Under the pieces are notes generated by a model. It ran no database searches. It was not told the origin of the DNA and saw only the letters and a program-made list of their open reading frames with translations. Below, piece by piece: positions 17,592 to 26,554 of a stretch of 64,000 bases of DNA. The translations under genes were made by a program, and so were the position numbers. The DNA comes from Chryseobacterium sp. ISL-6 (GTDB lineage: Bacteria; Bacteroidota; Bacteroidia; Flavobacteriales; Weeksellaceae): NCBI RefSeq assembly GCF_018613715.1, contig NZ_JAGGPT010000005.1:496001-560000 (forward strand), read 5' to 3'. Numbering within the stretch: the stretch's first letter is position 1; every line of letters begins with the position of its first letter.

Positions 17592-18491
17592 TTATTTTCT
17601 GTTCAAAATTGATTTTGGAAGTGGAACGAAGTCTTGGTCATCTCCAGGAACTAATGGGAAAGCATCATGGTTTTGATCATTCCAGTTTACCTTAGCCTGA
17701 TCAAGTAATTCTTTATCCGAATTTACGAAATTCCAGAATATAAATCGTTCTTCATCGAAGGGTTCACCTCCGAAAAGATAAACAGTAGCATTTTCACTCA
17801 TTTCAAACTCACATAGCTTAGTGTCTTTGGCTATTAGAAGCTGTTTTGATCCATAAGTATTTCCCTCGATATTTACTGTTCCATCTAAAACGTACATAGC
17901 GGCTTCACCATACAGATCCTGTCCTATACTTATTTTCTGTGCGGTTTTGGTTTTTATTTCAATGAAAAATAATTTACTGTGTACAGGAACCGGAGATTTT
18001 TTTTCAAATGCTTCTCCAGCAATTAATTTATAATGAATTTCACCATCCTCCCAAACCGGAAGCTCGTCTGCTTCGATATGATGAAAAGTTGGCTCACTTT
18101 GCTCCAAGTGTTTTGGAAGTCCTACCCAGATTTGAAAACCATGAAGTTTTTTATCCGTTTCTCTTAAATATTCAGGTGTTCTTTCAGAATGAACAACGCC
18201 TTTTCCCGCGGTCATCCAGTTAACTGCTCCAGGTTTTATCTCCATGGCGCTTCCAATGCTGTCACGGTGAAAAATAGAACCCTCAAGCAAATAAGTTAAA
18301 GTAGATAGTCCGATATGCGGATGTGGCGGCACATCCAGATTTTGATAATCTTTCAATTCTGATGGTCCCATATGGTCTATAAAAACAAACGGACCAACTG
18401 CTCTTTTTTCACGGAAAGGTAAAAGTCTTCCCACCAAAAAATTTCCTATATCTGCAGCTTTTTCTTCTATGATAAGTCCAATATTTGACAT
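17592..18491 (-). CDS. Pirin family protein
   Basis: 299 residues, bicupin. The N-terminal cupin has the metal-binding pair in VPPHPHIGLSTLTYLLEG and the later His-x-Glu in GVVHSERTP, matching the four ligands of human pirin and YhhW. Bacterial pirins include quercetin 2,3-dioxygenases and redox-sensing regulators. It is the second gene of the operon running from 18865 to 15546. A paralogue is encoded at 18997-19875. Confidence 0.93.
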   Translation of the reverse strand: MSNIGLIIEEKAADIGNFLVGRLLPFREKRAVGPFVFIDHMGPSELKDYQNLDVPPHPHIGLSTLTYLLEGSIFHRDSIGSAMEIKPGAVNWMTAGKGVVHSERTPEYLRETDKKLHGFQIWVGLPKHLEQSEPTFHHIEADELPVWEDGEIHYKLIAGEAFEKKSPVPVHSKLFFIEIKTKTAQKISIGQDLYGEAAMYVLDGTVNIEGNTYGSKQLLIAKDTKLCEFEMSENATVYLFGGEPFDEERFIFWNFVNSDKELLDQAKVNWNDQNHDAFPLVPGDDQDFVPLPKSILNRK

Positions 18492-18547
18492 AATAATGTG
18501 CTCTTTTAAAATTGATTTAATTAAAGTGTTGTTACTTTTTTGTGATA

Positions 18548-18865
18548 TTAAAGTTTACTGTATCCTTCAAATCTGTCATCGACAATACGTTTCCATTCCG
18601 GATGCTTTTTAATATAAGCGAAAACATAAGGACAGAGTGGAAGTAATTTTTTGATATTTTCTTCAATATAACAAAGGGTTTTCTCAACAACAGCTGCCGC
18701 GGCTCCTGTTCCTGCTAGTTCTGGTTCAGCTTCTGTATGTACTAAAATTATCTGACTGCCCATTTCGCGATAATCAATAAAAGCAAAATGTCCGTTTACT
18801 TCTATTTCAAATCTTTTCTTTGAGTCATTTTTAACTAAAGGAATATGTTCAAACTCTGATTTCAT
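18548..18865 (-). CDS. YjdJ-type GNAT N-acetyltransferase
   Basis: 105 residues, same small acetyltransferase-like family as the protein encoded at 15546-15830: FIDYREMGSQIILVHTEAEPELAGTGAAAAVVEK followed by LLPLCPYVFAYIKKHPEW. It opens the minus-strand stress operon and lies downstream of a strong terminator, so it should have its own promoter; no exact -7 match was found before it. Confidence 0.87.
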   Translation of the reverse strand: MKSEFEHIPLVKNDSKKRFEIEVNGHFAFIDYREMGSQIILVHTEAEPELAGTGAAAAVVEKTLCYIEENIKKLLPLCPYVFAYIKKHPEWKRIVDDRFEGYSKL

Positions 18866-18926
18866 TATGTATTTTTTTAATTACAATATTTATAATGCTT
18901 AAAAGTGTTTCGTTAAAGGTAATAAA

Positions 18927-18977
18927 AAGCAATAATTAAATAATCGGCTTAAGATTAAGATTATTTAATTATTGCTT
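18927..18977 (-). terminator. Long hairpin terminator after the second pirin gene
   Basis: 19-bp perfect inverted repeat (18927-18945 and 18959-18977) with a 13-nt loop, followed on the minus strand by a U-rich tail. It is 20 nt from the stop codon at 18997 and separates the two pirin transcripts. Confidence 0.85.
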
Positions 18978-18996
18978 AATTTCCTTAATTTGTTAG

Positions 18997-19875
18997 TTAA
19001 TCTTCCAGGTATCCAAACTTTCCGGTGTTGAAATCTTCAAAAGCCTGCATGATTTCCTCTCTTGTATTCATTACAAAAGGGCCGTGTGGAAAAATAGGCT
19101 CTTTGATTGGTTCTCCGCTAATGATCAGTACGATTGCATCCTCGCTTGCTTCAATAGTAAAATCTTCACCTTGATTTTCAAATAATACGAACTGATCACT
19201 TGCAGCCTTTTCACTTCCGTTCACCATAATACTTCCTTCAATCACAAGAGCTGCGGTATTATAATGGTCAGGAAAATGAAAGTCAGCTTTTCCACCAGCT
19301 TTTAACTTAGCATTCATCATATGTACAGGAGTGAAAGTAAAGGCCGGACCTTTATTTCCATTATATTCTCCAGCTATTATTTCAATTGATCCATTTTCTC
19401 CAAGATCGACCAATTTCATATCTGAATTCTGAATAGCCTGATACTTTGGTTTACTCATTTTATCCTTAGCAGGAAGGTTTACCCAAAGCTGAACCATCTG
19501 AAAAATTCCTCCGGTCTTGGACCATTCTCTTTCATGGTATTCTTTATGCAGAACTCCTTTTGCTGCAGTCATCCATTGTACATCTCCTTCTCCGATTATG
19601 CCGCCGCCACCTGAGCTGTCATGATGTTCGACTTTTCCCTTATAAGCTATTGTTACTGTTTCAAAACCTCTGTGTGGATGTACACCCACGCCTCTTGGTT
19701 TTTCAGATCCGTTAAAATGAAATTTTGAATTATAATCGAGCATAATAAAGGGATCCATTCTTTTCATGTCCAATCCGGATGCTCCTGGTATAAAGTTATG
19801 AACTCTAAAACCATCACCTACAAAATGTGCAGGTTTTGGTGATATCACCATTTCTACTTTTTTAGTTGTCATCAT
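18997..19875 (-). CDS. Pirin family protein (second copy)
   Basis: 292 residues. Cupin metal ligands are visible in GVHPHRGFETVTIAYKGKVEHH and GVLHKEYHE. The protein is clearly divergent from the pirin at 17592-18491, so this is not a recent duplication. It is flanked by a TATTTTTG -7 element upstream and a long terminator downstream, so it is probably transcribed alone. Two adjacent ATGs (19875 and 19872) are possible starts. Confidence 0.93.
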   Translation of the reverse strand: MMTTKKVEMVISPKPAHFVGDGFRVHNFIPGASGLDMKRMDPFIMLDYNSKFHFNGSEKPRGVGVHPHRGFETVTIAYKGKVEHHDSSGGGGIIGEGDVQWMTAAKGVLHKEYHEREWSKTGGIFQMVQLWVNLPAKDKMSKPKYQAIQNSDMKLVDLGENGSIEIIAGEYNGNKGPAFTFTPVHMMNAKLKAGGKADFHFPDHYNTAALVIEGSIMVNGSEKAASDQFVLFENQGEDFTIEASEDAIVLIISGEPIKEPIFPHGPFVMNTREEIMQAFEDFNTGKFGYLED

Positions 19876-19896
19876 AATGTTGATTTTTTATACAAA

Positions 19897-19904
19897 CAAA
19901 AATA
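19897..19904 (-). promoter_or_regulatory. -7 element (TATTTTTG) for the second pirin gene
   Basis: Exact consensus match on the minus strand, 21 nt before the start. A TTG (19919-19921) lies at a 14-nt spacing, shorter than usual. An inverted repeat GATCTGT / ACAGATC (19929-19953) immediately upstream could be an operator. Confidence 0.45.
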
Positions 19905-19992
19905 GAGTAGATGGAGATCAATTGCATTGATCTGTGTTAAGTTCGTACAGATCTGATTTTCACAGATTTGTTAAGGATTGAGAATAAAGGCG

Positions 19993-21393
19993 TTATTCTT
20001 TGGATTTCATGTTTTTACCATCTGAAATATGAAGCCTTCTGAAGACCAATCCTGAGAGAATCGTAAGTACACCAACCGTAAGAAAAGTGTAACGGAATGC
20101 ATTGTGTATTTCTCCTTTAATAAGATCAGTGCTTTCAAATATTTTTAATACAATAAGGCCGAAGGCGATCCCAAAACCTATAGCGAGCTGTTGATTTACA
20201 GATATCAGAGAATTTCCGCTACTGGTCTGGAAGTTTCGCAAATCTGCGATGGAAATAGTATTCATAGAAGTAAACTGAATGGAATTGAAAAATCCCAAAA
20301 CAGCAATAATAGGAACAAACCAGTATAAGGAAGTATGGATATTTGGAATAGCAAGCAGGCATATTAATGTTCCGATAATGAATGTATTGACCATTAAGGT
20401 CTGGCGATATCCGAATTTGTCTAAGATCTTGATAACTGAAGACTTTCCAAATATCGCTGTTAATGCCATAGGGGCAATAATCCAGCCTGATGTAACTGCA
20501 GATTGTTTATAAGCAATCTGTATCATTAAGGGAAGTAATAAAGGAACAGCACTGATTCCTAACCGGGTGGCCATGTTTCCCACAATTCCTACACGGAATG
20601 TTCTCACCTGAAATAAGTTTAAAGGAAATATAGGGTTTCCACCTCTTTTTGCATGTCTGTAATAATAGTATAGAAATAAGAAGCCCAGAATAAAAACAAG
20701 AAGAACGGGAGTCGTATTCTGTAAATCTCCAAAAAGTTCCAATGAGATAGAAAGCAGGAGAGAGGCTGCCGCAAAAATCATGAATCCTTTTAGATCGAAA
20801 TCAACATTGTCAGATTTATAATTAGGCATAAATCTAATTCCTAAAATAATTCCTAAAATCCCAATAGGGATATTAATAAGAAAGATCCAGTGCCACGATA
20901 GGTAATCTACCATATATCCTCCAACAAGAGGGCCGAGGACAGGGCCAATAAGTGCAGGAATAATGGCGAAATTCATCGCTTTTAATAGTTCATTTTTATC
21001 AAATGTTTTTATTAAAGCTAATTTTCCAACAGGAGTCATCAAACTGCCACCAACTCCCTGTATTACTCTTGAAATAACAAGGTGCGTGAGGTTCTGTGAT
21101 AAGGCACAAAATAATGAACCCAGACTAAAGAGTACGAGAGAGAAAATAAAGATCTTTTTCGTTCCGAATCGATCTGCTAAAAAACCACTTGCAGGCATAA
21201 AAACCGCTAATGTCAGAACATAACTGATAATAGCGTTCTGCATATTCAAAGGCGATTCCTTCAGATCTTTTGCTATAGAAGGTAAGGAAGTATTTAAAAT
21301 TGTTGAATCCAGCATCTGCATAAAAATGGCAGTGGCTAGAATCAATGGGAGGATCTTTTTAATAGATGTTGTGGACGAGTTGGTTTCAGACAT
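19993..21393 (-). CDS. MFS transporter, DHA2 (EmrB/QacA-like) family
   Basis: 466 residues with about 14 transmembrane helices. It starts with ILPLILATAIFMQMLDSTILNTSLPSIA (TM1 with the DHA2 D-x-T motif) and has motif A GFLADRFGTKKIF and motif C-type ALIGPVLGPLVGGYMVDYLSW. This family exports lipophilic drugs and biocides by proton antiport. It lies upstream of the pirin gene in the same direction, with a 117-nt gap containing a separate promoter. No partner periplasmic adaptor is encoded nearby. Confidence 0.92.
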   Translation of the reverse strand: MSETNSSTTSIKKILPLILATAIFMQMLDSTILNTSLPSIAKDLKESPLNMQNAIISYVLTLAVFMPASGFLADRFGTKKIFIFSLVLFSLGSLFCALSQNLTHLVISRVIQGVGGSLMTPVGKLALIKTFDKNELLKAMNFAIIPALIGPVLGPLVGGYMVDYLSWHWIFLINIPIGILGIILGIRFMPNYKSDNVDFDLKGFMIFAAASLLLSISLELFGDLQNTTPVLLVFILGFLFLYYYYRHAKRGGNPIFPLNLFQVRTFRVGIVGNMATRLGISAVPLLLPLMIQIAYKQSAVTSGWIIAPMALTAIFGKSSVIKILDKFGYRQTLMVNTFIIGTLICLLAIPNIHTSLYWFVPIIAVLGFFNSIQFTSMNTISIADLRNFQTSSGNSLISVNQQLAIGFGIAFGLIVLKIFESTDLIKGEIHNAFRYTFLTVGVLTILSGLVFRRLHISDGKNMKSKE

Positions 21394-21575
21394 TTTATAT
21401 CAGCTAGAATCTTTAAATAATTTATATCAGTAAAATTTCAGCTAATTTGAGTTGATTAAAATGTAGTAGTGGAATTAAAAGAAGAACCTATTTTCTTTCC
21501 TCTGTTTATAAATTGCTCAAATTAACGCATTAAAAAACTTAATAGAATTTATTATTAGATAAAGAAATATCTATA

Positions 21576-21617
21576 AAATTAAAAAGTCTTGTGAAATTTC
21601 ACAAGACTTTTTAATTT
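21576..21617 (-). terminator. Palindromic terminator overlapping the stop codon of the next gene
   Basis: Perfect palindrome of 21-bp arms centred at 21596/21597 (AAAAAGTCTTGTGAAA core), whose right end contains two bases of the TAA stop of the gene at 21616. Serves the minus-strand secreted protein gene. Confidence 0.85.
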
Positions 21618-22425
21618 ATTTTTTAGTTTTTTCTACTCCTTTCCATTCATCCCCAGCTTTTCTGTACTGGCTTAAAATAAAAGTTTTGAAATCTGTTGTT
21701 TTATACTCAATGTTATCCGTGTTCTGTTCAAATGGCATGATGTAGTAAAAATCAACATCTGTTTTATCTGTTTTATTTCCTTTTTTCACAGAAGGAACAT
21801 ATTTTGAAAACTTATATCCCGGAAGGTATTGCTTTAAAGAAGCATAGAATTTTTTATCTTCTTCACTAGGAATAATATCTACAATATTAAAATCATCTTT
21901 CTTCTTGTCGATCCAAAGGTAGTATGTTTTCTCTTCCTGAGTTTTCTTGTTTAGAGAGTTGAATGCAAATAATTCTTTTGGTACCAGTTCCTTAATTTTT
22001 TCAGGATCTACTTTTGTGAAATATTCGCCTTGAGAAGGATCCACATACGTTTCGAGATTGTACATCAAAACAGCATTGTTCTCAAAATTTTTATTTTTAA
22101 AATATTGATTTAGAGATAATTCCGCTGTTTCTCTTAATTCTTTACCTCTTGCATCTAATTTTTTAGTTAGATTTTGAGGGTTTACTTTTTTTACAAACTC
22201 ATATAAAACAATTGGTTTTACATCCTTAAGGTGAGGATATGTTTTTAATTGCTCAGCTTTTGCCAGCCAGTAATATTGTTGATAGTAGTTTTCTTTTTCG
22301 TTATCCTTTACAGTCTTATAAGTTAGGGCAAGTTTTTTTGAGTTAAGATATTTACCAAATTTACCTTGGCCAAAAGCAAAATTTATGGATAATAAAGCAA
22401 AAAAGATAGTAATGGTTCTTCTCAT
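21616..22425 (-). CDS. Secreted protein of unknown function
   Basis: 269 residues with a Sec signal peptide (about 1-20, MRRTITIFFALLSINFAFGQ). The mature part is Lys-rich, alpha/beta, with many Tyr residues (YYQQYYWLAKAEQ) and no cysteine-based or catalytic motif that I recognise. It has its own TATATTTG -7 element 26 nt upstream and a strong terminator, so it is monocistronic. Confidence 0.75.
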   Translation of the reverse strand: MRRTITIFFALLSINFAFGQGKFGKYLNSKKLALTYKTVKDNEKENYYQQYYWLAKAEQLKTYPHLKDVKPIVLYEFVKKVNPQNLTKKLDARGKELRETAELSLNQYFKNKNFENNAVLMYNLETYVDPSQGEYFTKVDPEKIKELVPKELFAFNSLNKKTQEEKTYYLWIDKKKDDFNIVDIIPSEEDKKFYASLKQYLPGYKFSKYVPSVKKGNKTDKTDVDFYYIMPFEQNTDNIEYKTTDFKTFILSQYRKAGDEWKGVEKTKK

Positions 22426-22451
22426 TTTATAAAATTGATTTTTTCGTTTTC

Positions 22452-22459
22452 CAAATATA
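22452..22459 (-). promoter_or_regulatory. -7 element (TATATTTG) for the secreted protein gene
   Basis: Exact TAnnTTTG on the minus strand, 26 nt before the start codon at 22425. No -33 TTG at the expected distance. Confidence 0.5.
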
Positions 22460-22530
22460 ATTATTTATTAGATACTATTTTTGATTGTCGGTTAAAATCT
22501 GTCAATATTCTTGCTGTTAATTCAAAAGAA

Positions 22531-22552
22531 AATCCTGTATTGCTACAGGATT
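22531..22552 (-). terminator. Terminator of asnB
   Basis: 9-bp stem AATCCTGTA / TACAGGATT with a 4-nt loop and a following U-rich stretch on the minus strand. It is about 105 nt past the asnB stop codon. Confidence 0.7.
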
Positions 22553-22656
22553 AATAAATTTTACTTTAGAAGATAGGATGTGAGGCTTTAGAATCAGATC
22601 GGAATAATTTTTATTCTGATGGTCTAACTCCAAAAAATCTATCTCTCAAAGATTAA

Positions 22657-24327
22657 TTATTCATACGATGTTTCATGTACTTTTACTGCCCTTCCACTTG
22701 GGTCATTCATCTTTTTAAATGCCTCATCCCATTCTAATGCAATAGGGGTTGAACAAGCAACTGATGGTACAGATGGTACAGTTGCTGCTGCGGTTTCACT
22801 TGGAAAATGCTCTTCAAAAATAGTACGGTATCGGTATTCTTCTTTATTTTGAGGAGTGTTCAGTGGAAACCGGAATTTTGCGTTAATCATCATTTCATCG
22901 GTAACCTCTTTTTCTGCGACCTCTCTTAAAGTATCAATCCATGAATAGCCAACACCATCAGAGAACTGTTCTTTTTGTCTCCAGACAATAGACTCCGGAA
23001 GCGTGTCTTCAAAAGCTTTTCTTAAGATCCATTTTTCTATTTTTCCTTCAGCGACATTGATCATTTTATCCTTCGGATTAATGGACATGGCTATATCCAT
23101 GAATTCCTTATCCAGAAAAGGAACACGACCTTCAATTCCCCAACTCATTAAAGCTTTATTTGCTCTTAAGCAATCGTACAGGTGAAGCTTTCCTAATTTT
23201 CTTACCGTCTCATCATGGAATTCTTTTGCATTCGGTGCTTTATGAAAATATAAATATCCACCAAAAAGTTCATCAGAACCTTCACCAGAGAGTACCATTT
23301 TTATTCCCATAGATTTAATAACTCTTGCTAAAAGATACATTGGAGTTGAAGCTCTTATCGTTGTTACATCGTAAGTTTCAAGATGATAAATAACATCGCG
23401 AATGGCATCCAACCCTTCTTGTACAGTAAAATTGACTTCATGATGGACAGATCCTATATGTTCTGCGGCTTTTTTAGCGGCTGTAAGATCAGGAGATCCA
23501 ACCAGTCCTACGGCAAAACTATGCAATCTTGGATACCATGCTTCCTGAGTATCTCCGCTTTCAACTCTTTGTCTTGCATATTTCGCTGTAATTGCAGAAA
23601 TAACAGAAGAGTCTAAACCTCCGGATAATAATACACCATAAGGAACATCACTCATCAATTGTCTGTGGACGGCATCTTCAAGTCCTTTTCTAAGTTTTTT
23701 TATATCGCTTTCGTTGTCTTTTACTTCATCGAAGTTTACCCAGTCTCTTTTATACCATTGTTGGATTTCATTGCCATCCTTACTATATATATAGTGTCCC
23801 GGTAAAAAAGTCTCTATTGTTTTACATACCCCTTCCAGTGCCTTTAATTCTGAAGCTACATAAAAGTTTCCACTTCTGTCCCAGCCTTGATATAAAGGGC
23901 ATATTCCCATATGGTCACGAGCAATAAGATAAACATCATTTTTTATGTCATAAAGTGAAAAAGCAAAAATACCATTTAGTTTTTCAAGGAAGTCTTTTCC
24001 GTATCTTTCATAAAGAGCCAAAATAACTTCACAGTCAGATTGAGTTTGAAATTCATAGTCAGGGAATTCTTCTTTCAATTCTCTGTGGTTGTATATTTCT
24101 CCATTTACAGCTAAGACGATATTTCCATCTTTAGAAAATAACGGTTGTTTTCCAGAAGTAGGATCCACGATTGCCAATCTTTCATGAGAGAATACTACTT
24201 TTTCATTTTGAAAAACACCACTCCAGTCTGGCCCCCTATGACGGATTTTTTTTGACATTTCTAAGACCTGAGGTCTCAATATTTCAGTTTTTTGTTTCGC
24301 ATCAAACAAACATACAATTCCACACAT
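22657..24327 (-). CDS. asnB: Asparagine synthase B (glutamine-hydrolysing)
   Basis: 556 residues. The class II glutamine amidotransferase domain begins with the nucleophile Cys2 (MCGIVCLFD) and includes RHRGPDWSGVF; the synthetase domain has the ATP pyrophosphatase P-loop LLSGGLDSSVISA (about 233-245) and SGEGSDELFGGYLYFHKAP. It converts aspartate, glutamine and ATP to asparagine, glutamate, AMP and PPi. The length matches the family. A full -33/-7 promoter lies just upstream, and the gene is alone in its transcript. Confidence 0.96.
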   Translation of the reverse strand: MCGIVCLFDAKQKTEILRPQVLEMSKKIRHRGPDWSGVFQNEKVVFSHERLAIVDPTSGKQPLFSKDGNIVLAVNGEIYNHRELKEEFPDYEFQTQSDCEVILALYERYGKDFLEKLNGIFAFSLYDIKNDVYLIARDHMGICPLYQGWDRSGNFYVASELKALEGVCKTIETFLPGHYIYSKDGNEIQQWYKRDWVNFDEVKDNESDIKKLRKGLEDAVHRQLMSDVPYGVLLSGGLDSSVISAITAKYARQRVESGDTQEAWYPRLHSFAVGLVGSPDLTAAKKAAEHIGSVHHEVNFTVQEGLDAIRDVIYHLETYDVTTIRASTPMYLLARVIKSMGIKMVLSGEGSDELFGGYLYFHKAPNAKEFHDETVRKLGKLHLYDCLRANKALMSWGIEGRVPFLDKEFMDIAMSINPKDKMINVAEGKIEKWILRKAFEDTLPESIVWRQKEQFSDGVGYSWIDTLREVAEKEVTDEMMINAKFRFPLNTPQNKEEYRYRTIFEEHFPSETAAATVPSVPSVACSTPIALEWDEAFKKMNDPSGRAVKVHETSYE

Positions 24328-24348
24328 TTTTTATCATTTATTTAGAAA

Positions 24349-24379
24349 CAAAAGTAGGGTTGTAATTTAAAAAAGACAA
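24349..24379 (-). promoter_or_regulatory. Full promoter of asnB (TTG, 20-nt spacer, TACTTTTG)
   Basis: On the minus strand TTG (24379-24377) is followed after 20 nt by TACTTTTG (24356-24349), a perfect Bacteroidetes promoter. The predicted leader is about 15-17 nt. Confidence 0.75.
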
Positions 24380-24646
24380 TATAAATTAAATATAAGTTAA
24401 TATTTTTAACTTATTAATTGAATTTGATTAAAATTATAAATTAATTTAATGAGAATAAATGATTTTGGTTGATATTTTTCACTACAAACTAATGCTACTA
24501 TTCATACGAAATTAAAACGATATATTTATTAATCTATGGTAATTAATTATATGAATTTTTACATTTACTTTGTGGCTCGAAATAATTTTTTTTCATCATT
24601 TGTGTTTTTACCTTCTTGTGACTAATATCACAAGAAGGTTTTGTTT
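24380..24646. other. AT-rich gap between asnB promoter and the PNGase F-like gene
   Basis: The 319-nt space between the two genes holds the asnB promoter and a hairpin at 24610-24639; the remainder is very AT-rich and shows no open frame with coding character. A near-consensus -7 box on the plus strand (TTTACTTTG around 24566-24574) precedes the hairpin and could start a short untranslated RNA. Confidence 0.5.
24610..24639. terminator. Hairpin with T-tract on the plus strand
   Basis: 12-bp perfect stem ACCTTCTTGTGA / TCACAAGAAGGT with a 6-nt loop. The T-run follows on the plus strand (TTTGTTTTTA), not on the minus strand where the adjacent gene ends, so its best fit is as a plus-strand terminator, though it may also protect the minus-strand mRNA end. 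Confidence 0.6.
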
Positions 24647-26311
24647 TTATTGGATTCCTAGTAAAACACCTGAGACATTCCATGAGCTGAAACTTGTGCC
24701 TTCTGTTGGTCCCTGTGGGATTTTTATCTGGATATTATGTTTACCTGCTTTAAGATCTCCCAATGGAATAAAGTTAGGGTTGGTAAGTGTTCCGGGACAC
24801 CAGTTTGATCTGCTTAGATCTGAGGAAGAAAGGCCGTCCGGAAAATTTCCTGATGCAGGATTATATAGTCTATAAGATCCACAATCTGTTCTCCATGGTG
24901 TGAAAGAGAATGTCATTTTGCCATCTAAGAATATAGAATTGGCCTTTGGAACAAACTCATCACCATTTTCCCATCCGCCGTGACCAGTAGTAATGTACCT
25001 TAATTGTGCATTTTTAAGATCCTTTTTCAAAGTGAATTCTACAAATAGTCCTTTATCCTGATTGAACATTGTTGAATAATCCTGACCAGCCATTTCCATA
25101 ATATTTACTGTATTGAACAGTGGCAGTACCATATTATTTTTATGAATGGTCTGATCGCTTTTGTGAATCGTAATATCAAGGCTTACCTTATGTCCACCTT
25201 TGTCATAATTACCTATAAATGTACCCATCCAAAGTTCTTTTTCTGATAAAGAAGGCTTTAGATCTGTAATATCCTGTCGGTAAGGACTTATTGTTTGCCA
25301 GTCTTTTCCTTTCAACTGGATATGATTAAATTTCTGAATACCAAAAGCGGTAAAGAAACGCATCATTTCAATACCTGGGTCATAGTTTTCCGTTGAAGTA
25401 ATACCATAATATTGTTTTCCATTTCCATTTTCATAAACAGGAAGTGTTTTGGCTCCTTTTTCCAAACCATCAAAAAAAGATTGCGATTTATCTTGGGGTA
25501 TGAAAAATACGGTTCCCGTTCTGTCATAGGCGTCACCATTAGATTGTTGCTTTAGTTCAACAAAAATATTTTCACCATCAGATATTTTAGGAAACTTTAC
25601 TTTTTTTAAAATGATTGTTCCATTGGCGAATCTTTTTACTTTCTCATCGGATTTTGACTCATCTGAAAAATTAATAATTTCATTTTCAAAGATATTTAAA
25701 GTGGTAAACCTGCTTTTCCAGAGAAGATCTTTATATCCTGACAGATCAGTAGTTCTGATCTGACCTTTTATAATGTCATCAATATCCGCTTTCTTAACTT
25801 TTTTAATGGAGCTGGCTGTAATTAATGAGTTTTTATTTCGTTCAATTTCTAATACCAAACCCATATTTTGACCTAATGTTGATGGCCCGCCGTTTATTTT
25901 TAGATCATTGGTGTACCAAACTTCAATAGTGTTGGAATTTATTTTGGTAACCGCTTTTTTACAGGTGTACCCTAATATTTTCTTAGTTTCACTGGTTAAT
26001 TCAAAAGTTTGCTTGCTTACCGATTCCTTATCCGATGTAGAAATCGTTTCAGAGGGTTTTAAAAAAGCATAAGAAACGATCGTGTTAGAGGGTTTCTCTA
26101 CTTTTGTAATCTCAAATGGATATTCACTTTTCTTCTCTCTTATTGAATTATTGAGAATATAATTTTCCTCAGAATTTACCCATATAAAGGTAGGAGATTG
26201 GTCTGCTTGTACTTTTCCGTTATAAGAACTGATGTATTGAATTTCATACGTCTGTGCGTTCGTAACAAAAAATACGAAAATAGATAGACTTAATAAAATT
26301 CTTTTATACAT
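24647..26311 (-). CDS. Secreted GLPGLI-type / PNGase F-like fusion protein
   Basis: 554 residues. After a signal peptide (1-20) comes a GLPGLI-type domain (about 21-190) with the hallmark KILGYTCKKA and, in place of the GLPGLI string, a GLVLEIERN segment. Residues about 225-554 resemble Elizabethkingia PNGase F: AYDRTGTVFF around Asp263 aligns with the DEWDRYANVY region (catalytic Asp60), NGDEFVP around Glu452 with GCAEWC (Glu206), and RSNWCPGTL with RAGWCPGMA. PNGase F cleaves the bond between Asn and N-glycans. The position of PNGase F Glu118 appears to be Gly363 here. A TATCTTTG promoter box precedes it. Alignment is by eye, so activity is uncertain. Confidence 0.78.
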   Translation of the reverse strand: MYKRILLSLSIFVFFVTNAQTYEIQYISSYNGKVQADQSPTFIWVNSEENYILNNSIREKKSEYPFEITKVEKPSNTIVSYAFLKPSETISTSDKESVSKQTFELTSETKKILGYTCKKAVTKINSNTIEVWYTNDLKINGGPSTLGQNMGLVLEIERNKNSLITASSIKKVKKADIDDIIKGQIRTTDLSGYKDLLWKSRFTTLNIFENEIINFSDESKSDEKVKRFANGTIILKKVKFPKISDGENIFVELKQQSNGDAYDRTGTVFFIPQDKSQSFFDGLEKGAKTLPVYENGNGKQYYGITSTENYDPGIEMMRFFTAFGIQKFNHIQLKGKDWQTISPYRQDITDLKPSLSEKELWMGTFIGNYDKGGHKVSLDITIHKSDQTIHKNNMVLPLFNTVNIMEMAGQDYSTMFNQDKGLFVEFTLKKDLKNAQLRYITTGHGGWENGDEFVPKANSIFLDGKMTFSFTPWRTDCGSYRLYNPASGNFPDGLSSSDLSRSNWCPGTLTNPNFIPLGDLKAGKHNIQIKIPQGPTEGTSFSSWNVSGVLLGIQ

Positions 26312-26329
26312 AGTAATAGGGGTTTATCA

Positions 26330-26337
26330 CAAAGATA
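26330..26337 (-). promoter_or_regulatory. -7 element (TATCTTTG) for the PNGase F-like gene
   Basis: Exact consensus match on the minus strand, 18 nt before the start codon. No -33 TTG at the usual spacing. Confidence 0.5.
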
Positions 26338-26501
26338 GAATTAGTAATACATGTCTATTTTGCGAATTAAAATTGGTTTTTGATATAATAGGTGTTACAT
26401 ATAATAAGAATGTTACGGAATTATAAAAATATTTTTATCATAAGATGTCCTTTGGTTTAAAATATTAAGTTCGAGGTGGTGGATTGGTATATAACAAAAA
26501 A

Positions 26502-26523
26502 CTACTCCAGGAAAGTGGAGTAG
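26502..26523 (-). terminator. Terminator of the rRNA methyltransferase gene
   Basis: 8-bp stem CTACTCCA / TGGAGTAG with a 6-nt loop, followed on the minus strand by a run of Us; about 31 nt after the stop codon. Confidence 0.8.
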
Positions 26524-26554
26524 CTGTATGTTAATAATGAAAATGAAATTCTAA

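Noticed and set aside
24647..26311. Type IX secretion C-terminal domain on the PNGase F-like protein
   Set aside because: The C-terminus continues the PNGase F-like domain; no T9SS sorting motif is visible.
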